A stretch of 64,000 bases of DNA from Siphonobacter sp. SORGH_AS_0500 (GCF_002838835.1 NZ_NHPP01000020.1:1-64000); one strand, 5' to 3'; shown: positions 44,593 to 54,168, numbered from the stretch's first letter. Program-made: numbers and translations. Notes: a model not told the origin generated them from the letters alone.

Positions 44593-45846
44593 ATGGGTAA
44601 AATGTGGACTTTCTTTTCGTTACTGGTATTGCTAAGCCCTTCGCTTCTGGCCAATTCTATCCTGATTCCAATGGATGTTCAGCAAACCAATCACCTCAAA
44701 GCGTACGGTCTGGCGTATCGGGAGTTGAAAGCCGACCGCGAAGTTGACTGGCTGGTGAATTATCGGGGCGGTAGTTTTCTGATGAAATACACCTCAGAAC
44801 TGGAACTGGAATGCAAACTACGAAGTGTTTCCTACGAAGTCGTTACGGAGTCAGTAGAACAGTCCATGATTCAGTCTATAACGAATCCGGACGTGAACAT
44901 GGACGTGGTCAAGTTATACAAAGCTGCAAAAATAGTGGTTTATAGCCCGATTAAGGTCAGTAAGGCCAGTTTTGAAGATACCGATGCGGTACTGCTGGTG
45001 CTGAATTACGCTGAAATCCCCTATGAAGTGGTGTACGACGAAGAAATTCTAAAGGGCGATTTACACCTCTACGATTGGCTTCATCTGCACCACGAGGACT
45101 TTACGGGCCAATTTGGTCGCAATCGCCGTCGCATGAGTGCGGCTGATCTGGAAGCTCAGAAAGCCATTGCAGAGAAGTATCACTTCAAAAAAGTATCGCA
45201 ATTGAAACTCGAAGTGGCCCGTACGATTAAAGAATTCTGTGCGGGTGGAGGTTACCTTTTTGCGATGTGCTCTGGAACCGAATCGCTGGATGTGGCCCTG
45301 GCCGCTGAAGGTCTGGATATTGTCCCCAGCGTTTTCGACGGTGATGGCGTGGACCCTAAAGCTCAGCAAAAACTGGATTTCAGCAAAACCATTGCCTTTC
45401 AGGATTTTGAACTGGAGGTTTCAGATGAAGATTTTCCCGGCATGTCTTTCTCCAGCATTAATGCCTCATCGGGATACGGCTGGGGTGATGAGACCTATTT
45501 TTCGCTTTTCGATTTTTCGGCGAAATGGGATGTTATCCCTTCCCTACTGGTCCAGAATCATGAATCTACCATTCGGGAGTTTTTCGGTCAAACCAGTGCT
45601 TTTAACAAAAAAACGCTCAAGCCGGGAGTGCTGGTTTTGGGGCAGAGCCAGTCAACGTATCGTTACGTCTATGGAGAGTTAGGCAAAGGCCAGTTTACTT
45701 TTTACAGCGGGCACGACCCGGAAGGGCAACGCGGTTTCCATCGCATGCCTACCGATTTAAACCTTCATCCCAATTCGCCCGGTTACCGATTGATTTTGAA
45801 TAATGTGCTTTTCCCTTCCGCCCGAAAAAAGAAACGGAAAACATAA
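44593..45846 (+). CDS. exported GATase-like protein, family often labelled 'asparagine synthetase B'
   Basis: A 417-residue protein with a signal peptide (FFSLLVLLSPSLLANS). The N-terminal SILIPMDVQQTNHLKAYGLAYREL and DWLVNYRGGSF recall a Bacteroidota family often annotated as asparagine synthetase B. No glutaminase class II or AsnS ATP domain is visible, so that label is misleading. GGGYLFAMCSGTESLDVALAAEGLD has a Cys in a nucleophile-elbow-like AMCSGTE, and FYSGHDPEGQRGFHRM a conserved His; this resembles a class I glutaminase/ThuA-like fold. Its role is unknown. It stands alone, with a terminator after it. Confidence 0.72.
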   Translation: MGKMWTFFSLLVLLSPSLLANSILIPMDVQQTNHLKAYGLAYRELKADREVDWLVNYRGGSFLMKYTSELELECKLRSVSYEVVTESVEQSMIQSITNPDVNMDVVKLYKAAKIVVYSPIKVSKASFEDTDAVLLVLNYAEIPYEVVYDEEILKGDLHLYDWLHLHHEDFTGQFGRNRRRMSAADLEAQKAIAEKYHFKKVSQLKLEVARTIKEFCAGGGYLFAMCSGTESLDVALAAEGLDIVPSVFDGDGVDPKAQQKLDFSKTIAFQDFELEVSDEDFPGMSFSSINASSGYGWGDETYFSLFDFSAKWDVIPSLLVQNHESTIREFFGQTSAFNKKTLKPGVLVLGQSQSTYRYVYGELGKGQFTFYSGHDPEGQRGFHRMPTDLNLHPNSPGYRLILNNVLFPSARKKKRKT

Positions 45847-45889
45847 ACCAATGAGCCCGGCGAAATACTAGATTTCGCGCTCATTGGTT
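45846..45889. terminator. bidirectional terminator at 45.85 kb
   Basis: AACCAATGAGC / GCTCATTGGTT outer arms and GAAAT / ATTTC inner arms, between convergent genes. Confidence 0.82.
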
Positions 45890-45921
45890 ACTACGTTCAG
45901 CATTTGATGTATACTAAAAGA

Positions 45922-46941
45922 TTAGTGTATTTCCGTAGTCTCTTTTTGATTATTTCGAAAAGCAAAGCTGGTTTTTTCGGTTAAACCACATTCCAACATT
46001 CGATTAGCCAGCAAATTACTAAACAGCTCCGTACCTGCCTGATTCAGGTGATTGGCATTGAAGAAATAGGCTCTGCTTTGGGCAATGGGATGATCATCAA
46101 ATTTCCAATAAGGCACGTTTGCTTCCTGGCATAATGCGTCCAGTTTAGAAAGCAGTTGAGAGCGGTTGGTGTGTAAATCCGTATACTCTTTTAACAAAGG
46201 AGCTTCATAAACAATGAGTTCAATCCCTTCGGACTTAGCCAGATTAATAAACTCCCGATAAGCTTGTAGTTGTTTTCCTGATACCTTTAGAGCATAACCT
46301 TTAGGATTATGACTTTTTATTTCATCAAAGGTATGGTCAAATTTAGTATAGGGTGTGCGGATGTATCCGTTCTGGGCCTGCCATTCTCTTCCCCCACCAC
46401 TCAGCCAAAGACCCAAGCCAACCATAGCTTCAGGCACTAGAATTGAATTGTAGTGAGCGTATTTCAGCAAAGGGATATATCTGGTATCTACAATTTTCTG
46501 ATTCTTGTCTTTCAGAAGCGATTGTCCAATCACTTCATCCAGAAACGGCACAAATGAGAAATCATAATAGCCCCGCTTGGGAGTAGCCAGATACTCGGGT
46601 GTCGCTTCCAGAAAAACGTACTTGGGTTTCGGACTGTAATGTAACCACAATTTCAGCATGGCTAGCTGATGCTCAATGTTATTACCGTTAAGTCCAAAGT
46701 CATAACAGCTTAAATTGGTTTTCTTTTCGACAATGCTGGGATCCATCATGTAATCCACCCGTGAAGGGCCAATTACCAATACATCAAAGGGATTATTACC
46801 CGATGCAGCCATAGCCGGCTTGAAGTCGTAATTATGCCGGATACCAAAATCAAGAACTTTTTCAATCGCCCATCCTAATCCATACAAGGACACTAAAATG
46901 AAGCTGGCTTTAAGTAAGATTTTTCTGGTGGAGGTCTTCAT
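45922..46941 (-). CDS. SGNH-like protein paired with MBOAT acyltransferase
   Basis: A 339-residue protein with one N-terminal membrane anchor (ILLKASFILVSLYGLGWAIEKV) and a periplasmic domain. DVLVIGPSRVDYMMDP with the Ser of block I, GLNGNNIEHQ, and C-terminal FFNANHLNQAGTELF (Asn-His, block V) indicate a SGNH/AlgX/DltD-type hydrolase fold. Such proteins accept acyl groups from an MBOAT protein and put them on a polysaccharide. The MBOAT gene is 40 bases upstream, supporting this pairing. The target polymer is unknown. Confidence 0.75.
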   Translation of the reverse strand: MKTSTRKILLKASFILVSLYGLGWAIEKVLDFGIRHNYDFKPAMAASGNNPFDVLVIGPSRVDYMMDPSIVEKKTNLSCYDFGLNGNNIEHQLAMLKLWLHYSPKPKYVFLEATPEYLATPKRGYYDFSFVPFLDEVIGQSLLKDKNQKIVDTRYIPLLKYAHYNSILVPEAMVGLGLWLSGGGREWQAQNGYIRTPYTKFDHTFDEIKSHNPKGYALKVSGKQLQAYREFINLAKSEGIELIVYEAPLLKEYTDLHTNRSQLLSKLDALCQEANVPYWKFDDHPIAQSRAYFFNANHLNQAGTELFSNLLANRMLECGLTEKTSFAFRNNQKETTEIH

Positions 46942-46981
46942 AATACATTTAGTTAGGTGAGTATATGAATACTAGGCAATC

Positions 46982-48433
46982 TTAAAACTGAAAATAAATA
47001 AACTGCTTGGCAGTATCAAACAAGGCAAAAAGAAGAAAGAAAATAACCATTAAGGAATACAGTACCGGACGCATCATCCGTAAACCAGCTGTTGGCAGAT
47101 AGTTCTTCCGGTATTCGATCAATAGATCTCCGATGCCTAAAACCAGTAGTACCAGTAAACTGACTATGATTCGTAAAGGAGGCTTGAAATCGCCTGTTCG
47201 CAGTATCCAATACCTGAATCCTTCCCATTCGATAGCCCAGCCTTGCCAGGTAAAAATGGTATCAATGATAGAAAAGGCGTTGGCAACTGAGCTGGCCCGA
47301 AAGAAAATCCAGGCAAAAGATACCAGACTAAACGTGGTGAGCATACCCAGCAAATTTACCCACCAGCGATTTGGTAATTGAATGAGTTTAAAATCCCGGC
47401 TAATCATGGTGCCCAGATTAAAAACCGAATGAAGAGCTCCCCAAATGAGGTAAGTCCAGTTGGCTCCGTGCCATAACCCACTTATAATAAATACGACAGT
47501 AACGTTAAAATATTTCCTGAGCAGTCCTTTTCGGTTACCCCCCATTGGAATATACAAGTAGTCTCTGAACCAGGTAGAAAGGGAAATATGCCAGCGTGAC
47601 CAGAACATTTGGATGTTTGTAGCGATGTACGGACGCCTGAAGTTTTCCATCAGTTTGAAGCCCATTACTTTAGCTGTTCCAATGGCTACGTCCGAATATC
47701 CCGAGAAGTCGCAATAGATCTGAATGGAGAAAAAAGCGGTTGCTGCCATGGTGGCTAGAGCCCCGTATTGACTTGATCCGGGGTTGTCAAAAATCGGATC
47801 TACGTACATGCTAAGCCGATCGGCTACCACCATTTTTTTGAATAAGCCCCAGTAAATCCATCGTAATCCGTCTACAACGTCTGGGTAATTAAATCTATGT
47901 TTTTCGTGAAACTGGTGTAGTATATTCTGTGGCCGCTCAATGGGGCCAGCTACGAGCTGCGGAAAGAACATCACATACAAGGCATAAATCCCAAAATGCC
48001 GCTCTGCTTTCTGATTGCCCCGATACACTTCAATGGTGTAGCTCATGGCCTGAAAGGTATGAAACGATAAGCCTACGGGTAATAGAATTTGTAGTAAGGG
48101 GACATGCCGATGATTAGGCCCAATTAGGAAATTAATGTTATCAACGAAGAAATTGTAATATTTAAAAACGGCCAGAACACCGAGATTGGCGATTAAACTA
48201 AGAATAAGAAAAAGTCTTCGTTTTTGCCCGGAACTTTGCTCAATCCAGATGCCTGCGAAGTAGTCAACAACAATGGTAGCACCTAAGATGACAATGTAGA
48301 TGGGAATGAATGCCATGTAGAAATAACAACTGGCGATCAGCAACATTAGCCACCGAAATCGATGGGGTAAGGTGTAATATAAAAATACGACTATAGGAAA
48401 GAAAATGAGAAATTCAATCGAATTAAAAATCAT
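46982..48433 (-). CDS. MBOAT-family O-acyltransferase (AlgI-like)
   Basis: A 483-residue integral membrane protein with about ten membrane segments. The signature WHISLSTWFRDYLYIPMGGNRKG (His282) and ISGLWHGANWTYLIWGALH with the catalytic His322 are those of AlgI/DltB-type O-acyltransferases. These move acetyl groups across the membrane to exported polysaccharides or cell-wall polymers. The downstream SGNH-like gene is the likely partner. The AT content of both is higher than that of their neighbours. Confidence 0.93.
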   Translation of the reverse strand: MIFNSIEFLIFFPIVVFLYYTLPHRFRWLMLLIASCYFYMAFIPIYIVILGATIVVDYFAGIWIEQSSGQKRRLFLILSLIANLGVLAVFKYYNFFVDNINFLIGPNHRHVPLLQILLPVGLSFHTFQAMSYTIEVYRGNQKAERHFGIYALYVMFFPQLVAGPIERPQNILHQFHEKHRFNYPDVVDGLRWIYWGLFKKMVVADRLSMYVDPIFDNPGSSQYGALATMAATAFFSIQIYCDFSGYSDVAIGTAKVMGFKLMENFRRPYIATNIQMFWSRWHISLSTWFRDYLYIPMGGNRKGLLRKYFNVTVVFIISGLWHGANWTYLIWGALHSVFNLGTMISRDFKLIQLPNRWWVNLLGMLTTFSLVSFAWIFFRASSVANAFSIIDTIFTWQGWAIEWEGFRYWILRTGDFKPPLRIIVSLLVLLVLGIGDLLIEYRKNYLPTAGLRMMRPVLYSLMVIFFLLFALFDTAKQFIYFQF

Positions 48434-48654
48434 ACCGCAAGGGTCTTCTTCAGGATACTAGGTTAGGCAATCATCACAAAAATATCTAAGTATTTAGAGA
48501 TATTCCATTGATAAGTATTTTTTTATACTCCGTAAAGCGTAAACTACTAACAGAAAAGCAATTACAAAATTTTAAACTTCTTAACACACATAATCTATAT
48601 AATTAATAGATATTAAAGTATCTTCGTCTCTCAAATCAAAATAGGTAGTCGCCC

Positions 48655-49539
48655 ATGACTTATCGATCTATCATCGTTCTTTTCACTGTTCTGTCGCTGG
48701 CTTCATTTACGCCCGCTTCGGAAGACCCAGCTTATAAAGCTAAACTTGAAGCCTGGCATCAGAAACGGATTAACTCTTTGAAAGAGGAAAACGGCTGGCT
48801 GAATCTGGCCGGACTTTTCTGGCTCAAAGAGGGCGATAATACCGTGGGAAGTGTTTCGGATAATAAAATAGTTTTTCCTGCTGGAGATCAACACATTGGG
48901 AACTTCCAGTTGAAAAATGGAGAAGTCACGTTCACGCCTGATGGTCAGGCGGAGGTGCTAATGAATGGTGAAAAAATTACCGCAACTCAAACGATTTTTT
49001 CTGACCATTCCAGAAATGTGCCTACCCTTCAGCATCAATCGCTGCGTTGGGTGATTATCAAACGCGGCGATAAATACGGCGTTCGTCTGCGTGATCTGGA
49101 AAGCGAACAACTGAAAAATTTTCATGGCATTGAGCGTTACCCCGTCAATGAAACGTATCGGGTGAAAGCTCATCTTGAAAAACCGGCTACGCCAACCACC
49201 GTTTCTATCGTAAACATGATTGGTCAGACTTCAGAGCAACCACTAGCGGGCACGCTGGTATTCAAACTCAACGGAAAAACGTACCGTTTGGATGCTACGG
49301 GCAAAGGTGAGCTTTTCATTGTATTTGGTGACGCTACCAATAAAACCGAAACCTATGGATCAGGCCGCTTCATTTACGTGGAAGAGCCTGATGCGGAGGG
49401 CAATACCATTCTGGATTTTAATCAGGCTATCAATCCTCCCTGTGCGTTTACGCCATACGCTACCTGCCCTTTGCCACTCAAACAAAACAAACTGGCGGTG
49501 CGAATTCCCGCCGGAGAAAAACGTTTCGGCGATCACTAA
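48655..49539 (+). CDS. secreted DUF1684 family protein
   Basis: A 294-residue protein with a signal sequence (SIIVLFTVLSLASFTPAS). WHQKRINSLKEENGWLNLAGLFWLKEGDNTVGS near the N-terminus and DFNQAINPPCAFTPYATCPLPLKQNKLAVRIPAGEKRF at the C-terminus are the DUF1684 signature. The family's function is unknown, though it is common in Bacteroidota and actinobacteria. It is followed by a strong hairpin between convergent genes. Confidence 0.88.
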   Translation: MTYRSIIVLFTVLSLASFTPASEDPAYKAKLEAWHQKRINSLKEENGWLNLAGLFWLKEGDNTVGSVSDNKIVFPAGDQHIGNFQLKNGEVTFTPDGQAEVLMNGEKITATQTIFSDHSRNVPTLQHQSLRWVIIKRGDKYGVRLRDLESEQLKNFHGIERYPVNETYRVKAHLEKPATPTTVSIVNMIGQTSEQPLAGTLVFKLNGKTYRLDATGKGELFIVFGDATNKTETYGSGRFIYVEEPDAEGNTILDFNQAINPPCAFTPYATCPLPLKQNKLAVRIPAGEKRFGDH

Positions 49540-49553
49540 TTGCTGATTCCTAA

Positions 49554-49600
49554 GCATAAAAAATCCCGGTTCGTAAGTGCTACGAACGGATTTTTTATGC
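49554..49600. terminator. bidirectional terminator between the DUF1684 and DUF2490 genes
   Basis: GCATAAAAAATCC / GGATTTTTTATGC arms plus inner GTTCGTA / TACGAAC. The arms carry the T and A runs for both directions. Confidence 0.88.
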
Positions 49601-49613
49601 TATGCGACTAGGA

Positions 49614-50396
49614 TTAATCGACTTGCGAAGGAAGTTTTTCTGAAGCCACACTATTGAGACGATAGTTTAGCGAAATGAAAACATTATTCTTTCCAGAATG
49701 GGCGATGGGCTTAAAGATGCCCTGATCAAACGTAGCCGGACTATAATTGGTCTGATTCACCCAGCCTAACTGAACCGTTACGTGCTTGTTCACCTGGTAA
49801 CCTAGGCCCGCAAACAGACGATTTCGTTCAAAAGTTGGCCCAATGGGATTAAGGAATATCTCATCGAAGATGGAAATGAAATACGTTTTTTCTTTCAGAC
49901 TTGAGTTATTAAGCGGAATAAACATATTGAGCCGATAACGTATCCGATTCCGATACGGATGTGTTCCGTCCCGAAAACTAAACCAGCGTTGTTCGACGCG
50001 ATACCGATGTTCAAAACGAAGTCGGGATAGATACTGATTAATCGTGAATTGCTCCCACAAACGGCCTTCAATGTTGAGTGGCCCATCGGATAACTCCTTA
50101 TAATCATACGTAGCATAACGTCCTCCAGCAATGGCGGCGGTGAAGTTTTTATTGATGTCGTAGGTAACTCCTCCTTTTAATTCGTTGTAGAAAACCTGCT
50201 GAAAAAGGGCGTTACTTCGAAACTGAACTTCCGCGAAACCGCCCCATTTTTTCTCACCGCCAGGAAGAACGACGGTTCCGATAAACCAGGAACCCCAGGG
50301 AGCCGGAGAGGTGAGGGAAGTTTGGGCGTGCGAAGCGAGTTGCACACTAATGAATAGACTGACGGTCAGTCCAATACGTACCAGTATCTTGTTCAC
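49614..50396 (-). CDS. DUF2490 outer-membrane beta-barrel-like protein
   Basis: A 260-residue protein with a signal peptide (GLTVSLFISVQLASHAQ). Repeated amphipathic strands (TYDINKNFTAAIAGGRYATYDYK, SRLRFEHRYRVEQRWFSF, RNRIRYRLNMFIPL, RNRLFAGLGYQVNKHVTVQLGWVNQT) fit DUF2490, thought to be a small outer-membrane beta barrel. Function is unknown. It begins close to a convergent terminator and has no co-directional neighbour nearby. Confidence 0.85.
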   Translation of the reverse strand: MNKILVRIGLTVSLFISVQLASHAQTSLTSPAPWGSWFIGTVVLPGGEKKWGGFAEVQFRSNALFQQVFYNELKGGVTYDINKNFTAAIAGGRYATYDYKELSDGPLNIEGRLWEQFTINQYLSRLRFEHRYRVEQRWFSFRDGTHPYRNRIRYRLNMFIPLNNSSLKEKTYFISIFDEIFLNPIGPTFERNRLFAGLGYQVNKHVTVQLGWVNQTNYSPATFDQGIFKPIAHSGKNNVFISLNYRLNSVASEKLPSQVD

Positions 50397-50517
50397 TTAT
50401 TGGGAATGTTGAAAACGCTGCAAAAGTACAGCACGTTATCAAATTGTTTTCTCATTCCTATTAATCTTAACAATTACATAATATTTAATAAAGCTTTATG
50501 TCATTGTCTTTCGTGTC

Positions 50518-51585
50518 TTACTCGCAATAGTTTACTCGTGGATTAGTCGTACGGCTACAGGGGAATTGGTATTTACTTTGCGGGTACTTAGCTACGGGGG
50601 AATCCGTTACTTCCAGTGGAGCCATTGTTTGTCCATGATAACTAGGCATGGTTATCTGAGCAAGGGAACCATTGCCTAAAGCAATCTTTTTACCCGCTGG
50701 GCTATGGTTGAAACTATAATCCATCATAGCGTCCAGCAAACGATAAACTCCGTAGTAATCCAAGGCATCAAAGGCTTTACGTGAACTAGGCATGACATGA
50801 TCAGTAGTATACGTGTAGCCTGCTATAGTTGACGATCTGAAATAAATAAAATCCTTTTCACTTTCCTCAATACGGATATTCTTATAGATGTCAATGGCCA
50901 TGCGATGATCGTTGATTATATCCTCATCGTACACCTGAGTAATCATTTGAGTATTAGCGGGAAAATTCAGTAATTGCTGTTGAGTAGTACGTTCACTATC
51001 CCAATTGAAACTATACCAGGGAGCCATAATAAATAAAAAACGGCCCTTTGTTCCCCAGTTTTTTTCCGTAAAAGCTTTATAGGCCAGGTCAATGCTGGCT
51101 CCGCCCCCAAAAGAATGCCCCATAAAACCCACTTTTTGCGTATCAATGATAGCTGGATAATCGGTCGCTGCCTTAACAAATCCCTCCCAAAGTGTCTGAT
51201 AACGGTGCTCTTTACCCGTGTCTACGGTACGGTAGGGTACAAAAACCACTACGTACCCTTTTTTAGCAATGAATTTGAATAATTCTATATTGTATTTTTT
51301 ATCCTCTCCCCCAAAAGGATGAGAAAAAAATATAGTGGCCCTAGGTGAGGTAATGCCCTGAGGATAAAAAATGGATACCTGAGTATCCGTATATTCAGGA
51401 TTAGTGAAGGCTATTTCAGCAACCTTATAGGATCCCTCGGCACCGTATCCAGACGTAGGTTTTTGTATAGGCCCCCGCAAAGTGCTATCCGGCACATCAG
51501 ATTGCGTATTTTTTCCTTCGCTATCCTTTGAGCAAGCTGTACTGGAAAGCCATATGGTAATCAGTGCAAAGACGACGATTCTCAT
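50518..51585 (-). CDS. lipoprotein alpha/beta hydrolase (dienelactone hydrolase/PETase-like fold)
   Basis: A 355-residue lipoprotein. I begin at MRIVVFALITIW, giving lipobox SSTAC (Cys18); the 47 lysine-rich residues before it in the longest frame overlap the preceding gene and are not family-like. IFFSHPFGGEDKKYN starts the fold, and GFMGHSFGGGASIDLAY holds the nucleophile Ser. Related proteins cover chlorophyllase-, acetylhydrolase- and cutinase-like esterases. Its start is 3 bases after the Spy-like gene stop, so they form one operon. Confidence 0.8.
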   Translation of the reverse strand: MRIVVFALITIWLSSTACSKDSEGKNTQSDVPDSTLRGPIQKPTSGYGAEGSYKVAEIAFTNPEYTDTQVSIFYPQGITSPRATIFFSHPFGGEDKKYNIELFKFIAKKGYVVVFVPYRTVDTGKEHRYQTLWEGFVKAATDYPAIIDTQKVGFMGHSFGGGASIDLAYKAFTEKNWGTKGRFLFIMAPWYSFNWDSERTTQQQLLNFPANTQMITQVYDEDIINDHRMAIDIYKNIRIEESEKDFIYFRSSTIAGYTYTTDHVMPSSRKAFDALDYYGVYRLLDAMMDYSFNHSPAGKKIALGNGSLAQITMPSYHGQTMAPLEVTDSPVAKYPQSKYQFPCSRTTNPRVNYCE

Positions 51586-51587
51586 TT

Positions 51588-51983
51588 TCAGTACTTTTTT
51601 TTCAGTTGATTTCTGCTTCTCAATTCTTCCTTTATTTCGCTCTGAATGGCTTGGTATTGTTTGAATTGTTCTTTGGAGAAAACCTTTCCCAGCTCCTTCT
51701 CTTTTTCCTTTTGTCCGGTTCTCCATTGCCTGAGTTTGGCTATTTTACTTTCCTCATTTTTTAACATGGAATCATTTTCTAGGGCGTATTTCAGATTAAT
51801 TACCTGTATCTGACTGAATTGCTTTTCCGAGAGGTTCAGTTCTTTTTTCATCCATTCGGTCTGCCATTGGGCTTTTTCCTCAGGGGATTTATTTTTTAGT
51901 TTTGCAAAATCCTGTGCGGACCCTATGCCTCTGCTAATGACCCAAACCACCAGAAAGGCAGCTATCTTGCTTACATTTTTCAC
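51588..51983 (-). CDS. Spy/LTXXQ-like periplasmic protein
   Basis: A 131-residue helical protein with a signal peptide (VSKIAAFLVVWVISRGIGSA). WMKKELNLSEKQFSQIQVINLKYALEND and VFSKEQFKQYQAIQSEIKEEL recall the LTxxQ repeats of Spy/CpxP. These proteins sense or buffer envelope stress in enterobacteria; Bacteroidota use similar proteins beside sigma-factor or metal systems. It is upstream of, and coupled to, the lipoprotein hydrolase gene. A LytTR two-component pair lies just upstream on the same strand. Confidence 0.72.
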   Translation of the reverse strand: MKNVSKIAAFLVVWVISRGIGSAQDFAKLKNKSPEEKAQWQTEWMKKELNLSEKQFSQIQVINLKYALENDSMLKNEESKIAKLRQWRTGQKEKEKELGKVFSKEQFKQYQAIQSEIKEELRSRNQLKKKY

Positions 51984-52165
51984 GTTGAGATTTGTTTAGG
52001 TGAGTAATGATGCAAAGATGGATCGTTATGATCTAGTTGTTTTTAATGATTCGGCCGAACCTGCTTAAAGAAGGGGCGAATGATCTTAATAACGTGGTGG
52101 ACTCTGTGCGGAAAGAATGGAGAAACAGAAAAAAGCCCGATCTATAAATACCTTTGATAAGTCCG

Positions 52166-52945
52166 TTAATAATTCATCCAGTTTTTAAAACTCGTAGCCC
52201 GTGCCTTACTAATGAGCACGTGTTCTGGAGCGGAAGGCTCAAGTTTTACTAAAAGTCTTCCATTGAAATAATATTCGACTTCCTTTATGCTGCGGCGGTT
52301 AACGATGTATTGTCGATTGGCCCTAAAAAATAGCTCTGGGTCGAGTTGTTGTTCCAGTTGTTCCAACGTCTCTTCACTGGTAAACTGCTGATTATGCATC
52401 GTTTGTAGATAGACCACTTCGTTGGAAGTATAGAACCACGCTATTTGGGCTGACTCTATGGGAATAAGCTTGTTACGGTAATTAATCAGAAAAGATTTTC
52501 GGTAAAATTTTGCTGACTGATGGAATAGGTCCGATAGAACTGGCCGCTTCAATTGCCCGGCCATAGATTCCACCGCGTGAACGAGCTTGTAAAATTTACT
52601 GAGGGCCCGGCGAAGTTCCTCTTCATCAAAAGGTTTCAGGATATAATCAATACCCTGATTTTTAAAAGCTTCAATGGTATAATTGTCATAGGCCGTTACA
52701 AAAATAACGGGTCTGTCAATCGGGATTTGCTCAAAGATCGCAAAAGACGGTCCATCTGTTAGTCGTATATCAGAGAAGATCAGATCGTATTCAGCCGGGT
52801 TTTCTTTGAACCAATCTATAGCCTCATCTATACTCGGTAACAGAGCCATGATATGTACCTTGGCTTCTATGGCCCTTAGCAAGTGGGCTAAATTGCGTGC
52901 AGTAACTGCTTCGTCTTCTATTATCACGATTCGTAATCTGTTCAT
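52166..52945 (-). CDS. LytTR-family response regulator
   Basis: A 259-residue two-component regulator. The receiver domain has IIEDEAVTARNL, the phosphoacceptor in FSDIRLTDG (Asp59), VTAY and LKPF (Lys); a hinge follows. The C-terminal LytTR DNA-binding domain covers KSFLINYRNKLIPIESAQIAWFYTSNEVVYLQT and RANRQYIVNRRSIKEVEYYFNGRLLVKL. The partner kinase lies 40 bases upstream on the same strand. Confidence 0.95.
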   Translation of the reverse strand: MNRLRIVIIEDEAVTARNLAHLLRAIEAKVHIMALLPSIDEAIDWFKENPAEYDLIFSDIRLTDGPSFAIFEQIPIDRPVIFVTAYDNYTIEAFKNQGIDYILKPFDEEELRRALSKFYKLVHAVESMAGQLKRPVLSDLFHQSAKFYRKSFLINYRNKLIPIESAQIAWFYTSNEVVYLQTMHNQQFTSEETLEQLEQQLDPELFFRANRQYIVNRRSIKEVEYYFNGRLLVKLEPSAPEHVLISKARATSFKNWMNY

Positions 52946-52985
52946 ATCATCTTATCTGCTCATTTATGACTGATAGCTTTTAGTA

Positions 52986-54035
52986 TTATTTTTCTTTGGC
53001 TAAACTCCGGGCTCCTTTTAGTAAAGGCAACCGAACGATGAACCATTCATTTGTACGCTCAATCTCGATTTCACGTTCTGTAAGTAAGCGAAAACGCTCA
53101 TTTAGGTTTACCAATCCAGTACCCGTACTATAACCTGCATTGATTAAGGGCTGATGGTTATTACGGATGATCAGCCAGCCATCTTCATCGCAGAAAGTCA
53201 CTACCAAAGGTTTTTTTCGGGTGGCTATATTATGTTTGGCTACGTTTTCCAGCAAAGGTTGTAAAGAAAGATGAGGCAACCAGGCATTCTGTGCCTCCAA
53301 ACTAACCTCTATCTGTAGACAGAAAGCTTCTTCGAGTCGCATATAAATCAACTGAGCATACGAATGAATGATAGTCAGCTCATCAGAAACTCGAACCAAT
53401 GCTGTTTCAGTATTGGTGATCGTATTGCGGTACACTTTGGACAGGTGTAGGATATACGATTGAGCAAGTACCGGATCTTCTCTCACTATCCCTGACAAAG
53501 TGCTTAGTGAATTGAACAGGAAATGCGGGTCAAGCTGTCCTTTCAGTAAGGCTAACTGAGCTTGGTAATACGCTTCTTTCAACTGTGCATTCGCATAGTC
53601 TTTCTTTTGGCTTTCGCGTATTAGTAATAACAAGCGTACACTAATAGCTACCAATATCGTACTTAACAGAAACCGTGTTATGTAGCCTTTCAACACCAAG
53701 CCATGTAAATGAGCATTTGGAAAGAGTATGCGTTGACTTATACTGCCTAAGCCAATCAAGAAAATAACGACAAGAGCATTGAAGAAGTAATACAAGCCTA
53801 ATTGTCCCCTTTTTCGGTAGCCGGCCAGAAATTCTCTGTTTCCTAAATTGAGCGTGAATAATACGATACAGAACCCATAGTTGAACAGAAATTGGAAGCT
53901 GTATTCAGCTACGTTAAACTGCCAGTACCGGGCCATGATTCCATTCTCACGCAAAGCCAGTAATCGGGCTGAATTAATCACCAGCGTAATGAATAATGCC
54001 GAATACCAGCAGAGGTTCCGTTCGTTTTTGTCCAT
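52986..54035 (-). CDS. LytS-type sensor histidine kinase
   Basis: A 349-residue sensor with four or five membrane segments in the first 140 residues (for example WYSALFITLVINSARLLAL, FNYGFCIVLFTLN, YYFFNALVVIFLIGLGS, FLLSTILVAISVRLLLL). A His_kinase domain follows, with phospho-acceptor His171 in LDPHFLFNSLSTLSG, and an ATPase end with YSTGTGLVNLNERFRLL. The short membrane sensor has no extracellular domain, so the signal is unknown. It pairs with the adjacent LytTR regulator. Confidence 0.94.
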   Translation of the reverse strand: MDKNERNLCWYSALFITLVINSARLLALRENGIMARYWQFNVAEYSFQFLFNYGFCIVLFTLNLGNREFLAGYRKRGQLGLYYFFNALVVIFLIGLGSISQRILFPNAHLHGLVLKGYITRFLLSTILVAISVRLLLLIRESQKKDYANAQLKEAYYQAQLALLKGQLDPHFLFNSLSTLSGIVREDPVLAQSYILHLSKVYRNTITNTETALVRVSDELTIIHSYAQLIYMRLEEAFCLQIEVSLEAQNAWLPHLSLQPLLENVAKHNIATRKKPLVVTFCDEDGWLIIRNNHQPLINAGYSTGTGLVNLNERFRLLTEREIEIERTNEWFIVRLPLLKGARSLAKEK

Positions 54036-54168
54036 TTGACAAATTTGTAGAAACTACAAAAGCAGAATGCATAGACCGGAGGGCGAAACTGCCTTCAGAT
54101 AGGTTGAACTGACTAAAACAGAAGGTAAAGTGCTATTGTATTTATCTGTAAATGGATCAACTCATCTT

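Noticed and set aside
44593-45846. True asparagine synthetase
   Set aside because: No N-terminal class II glutaminase Cys and no ATP-pyrophosphatase motif.
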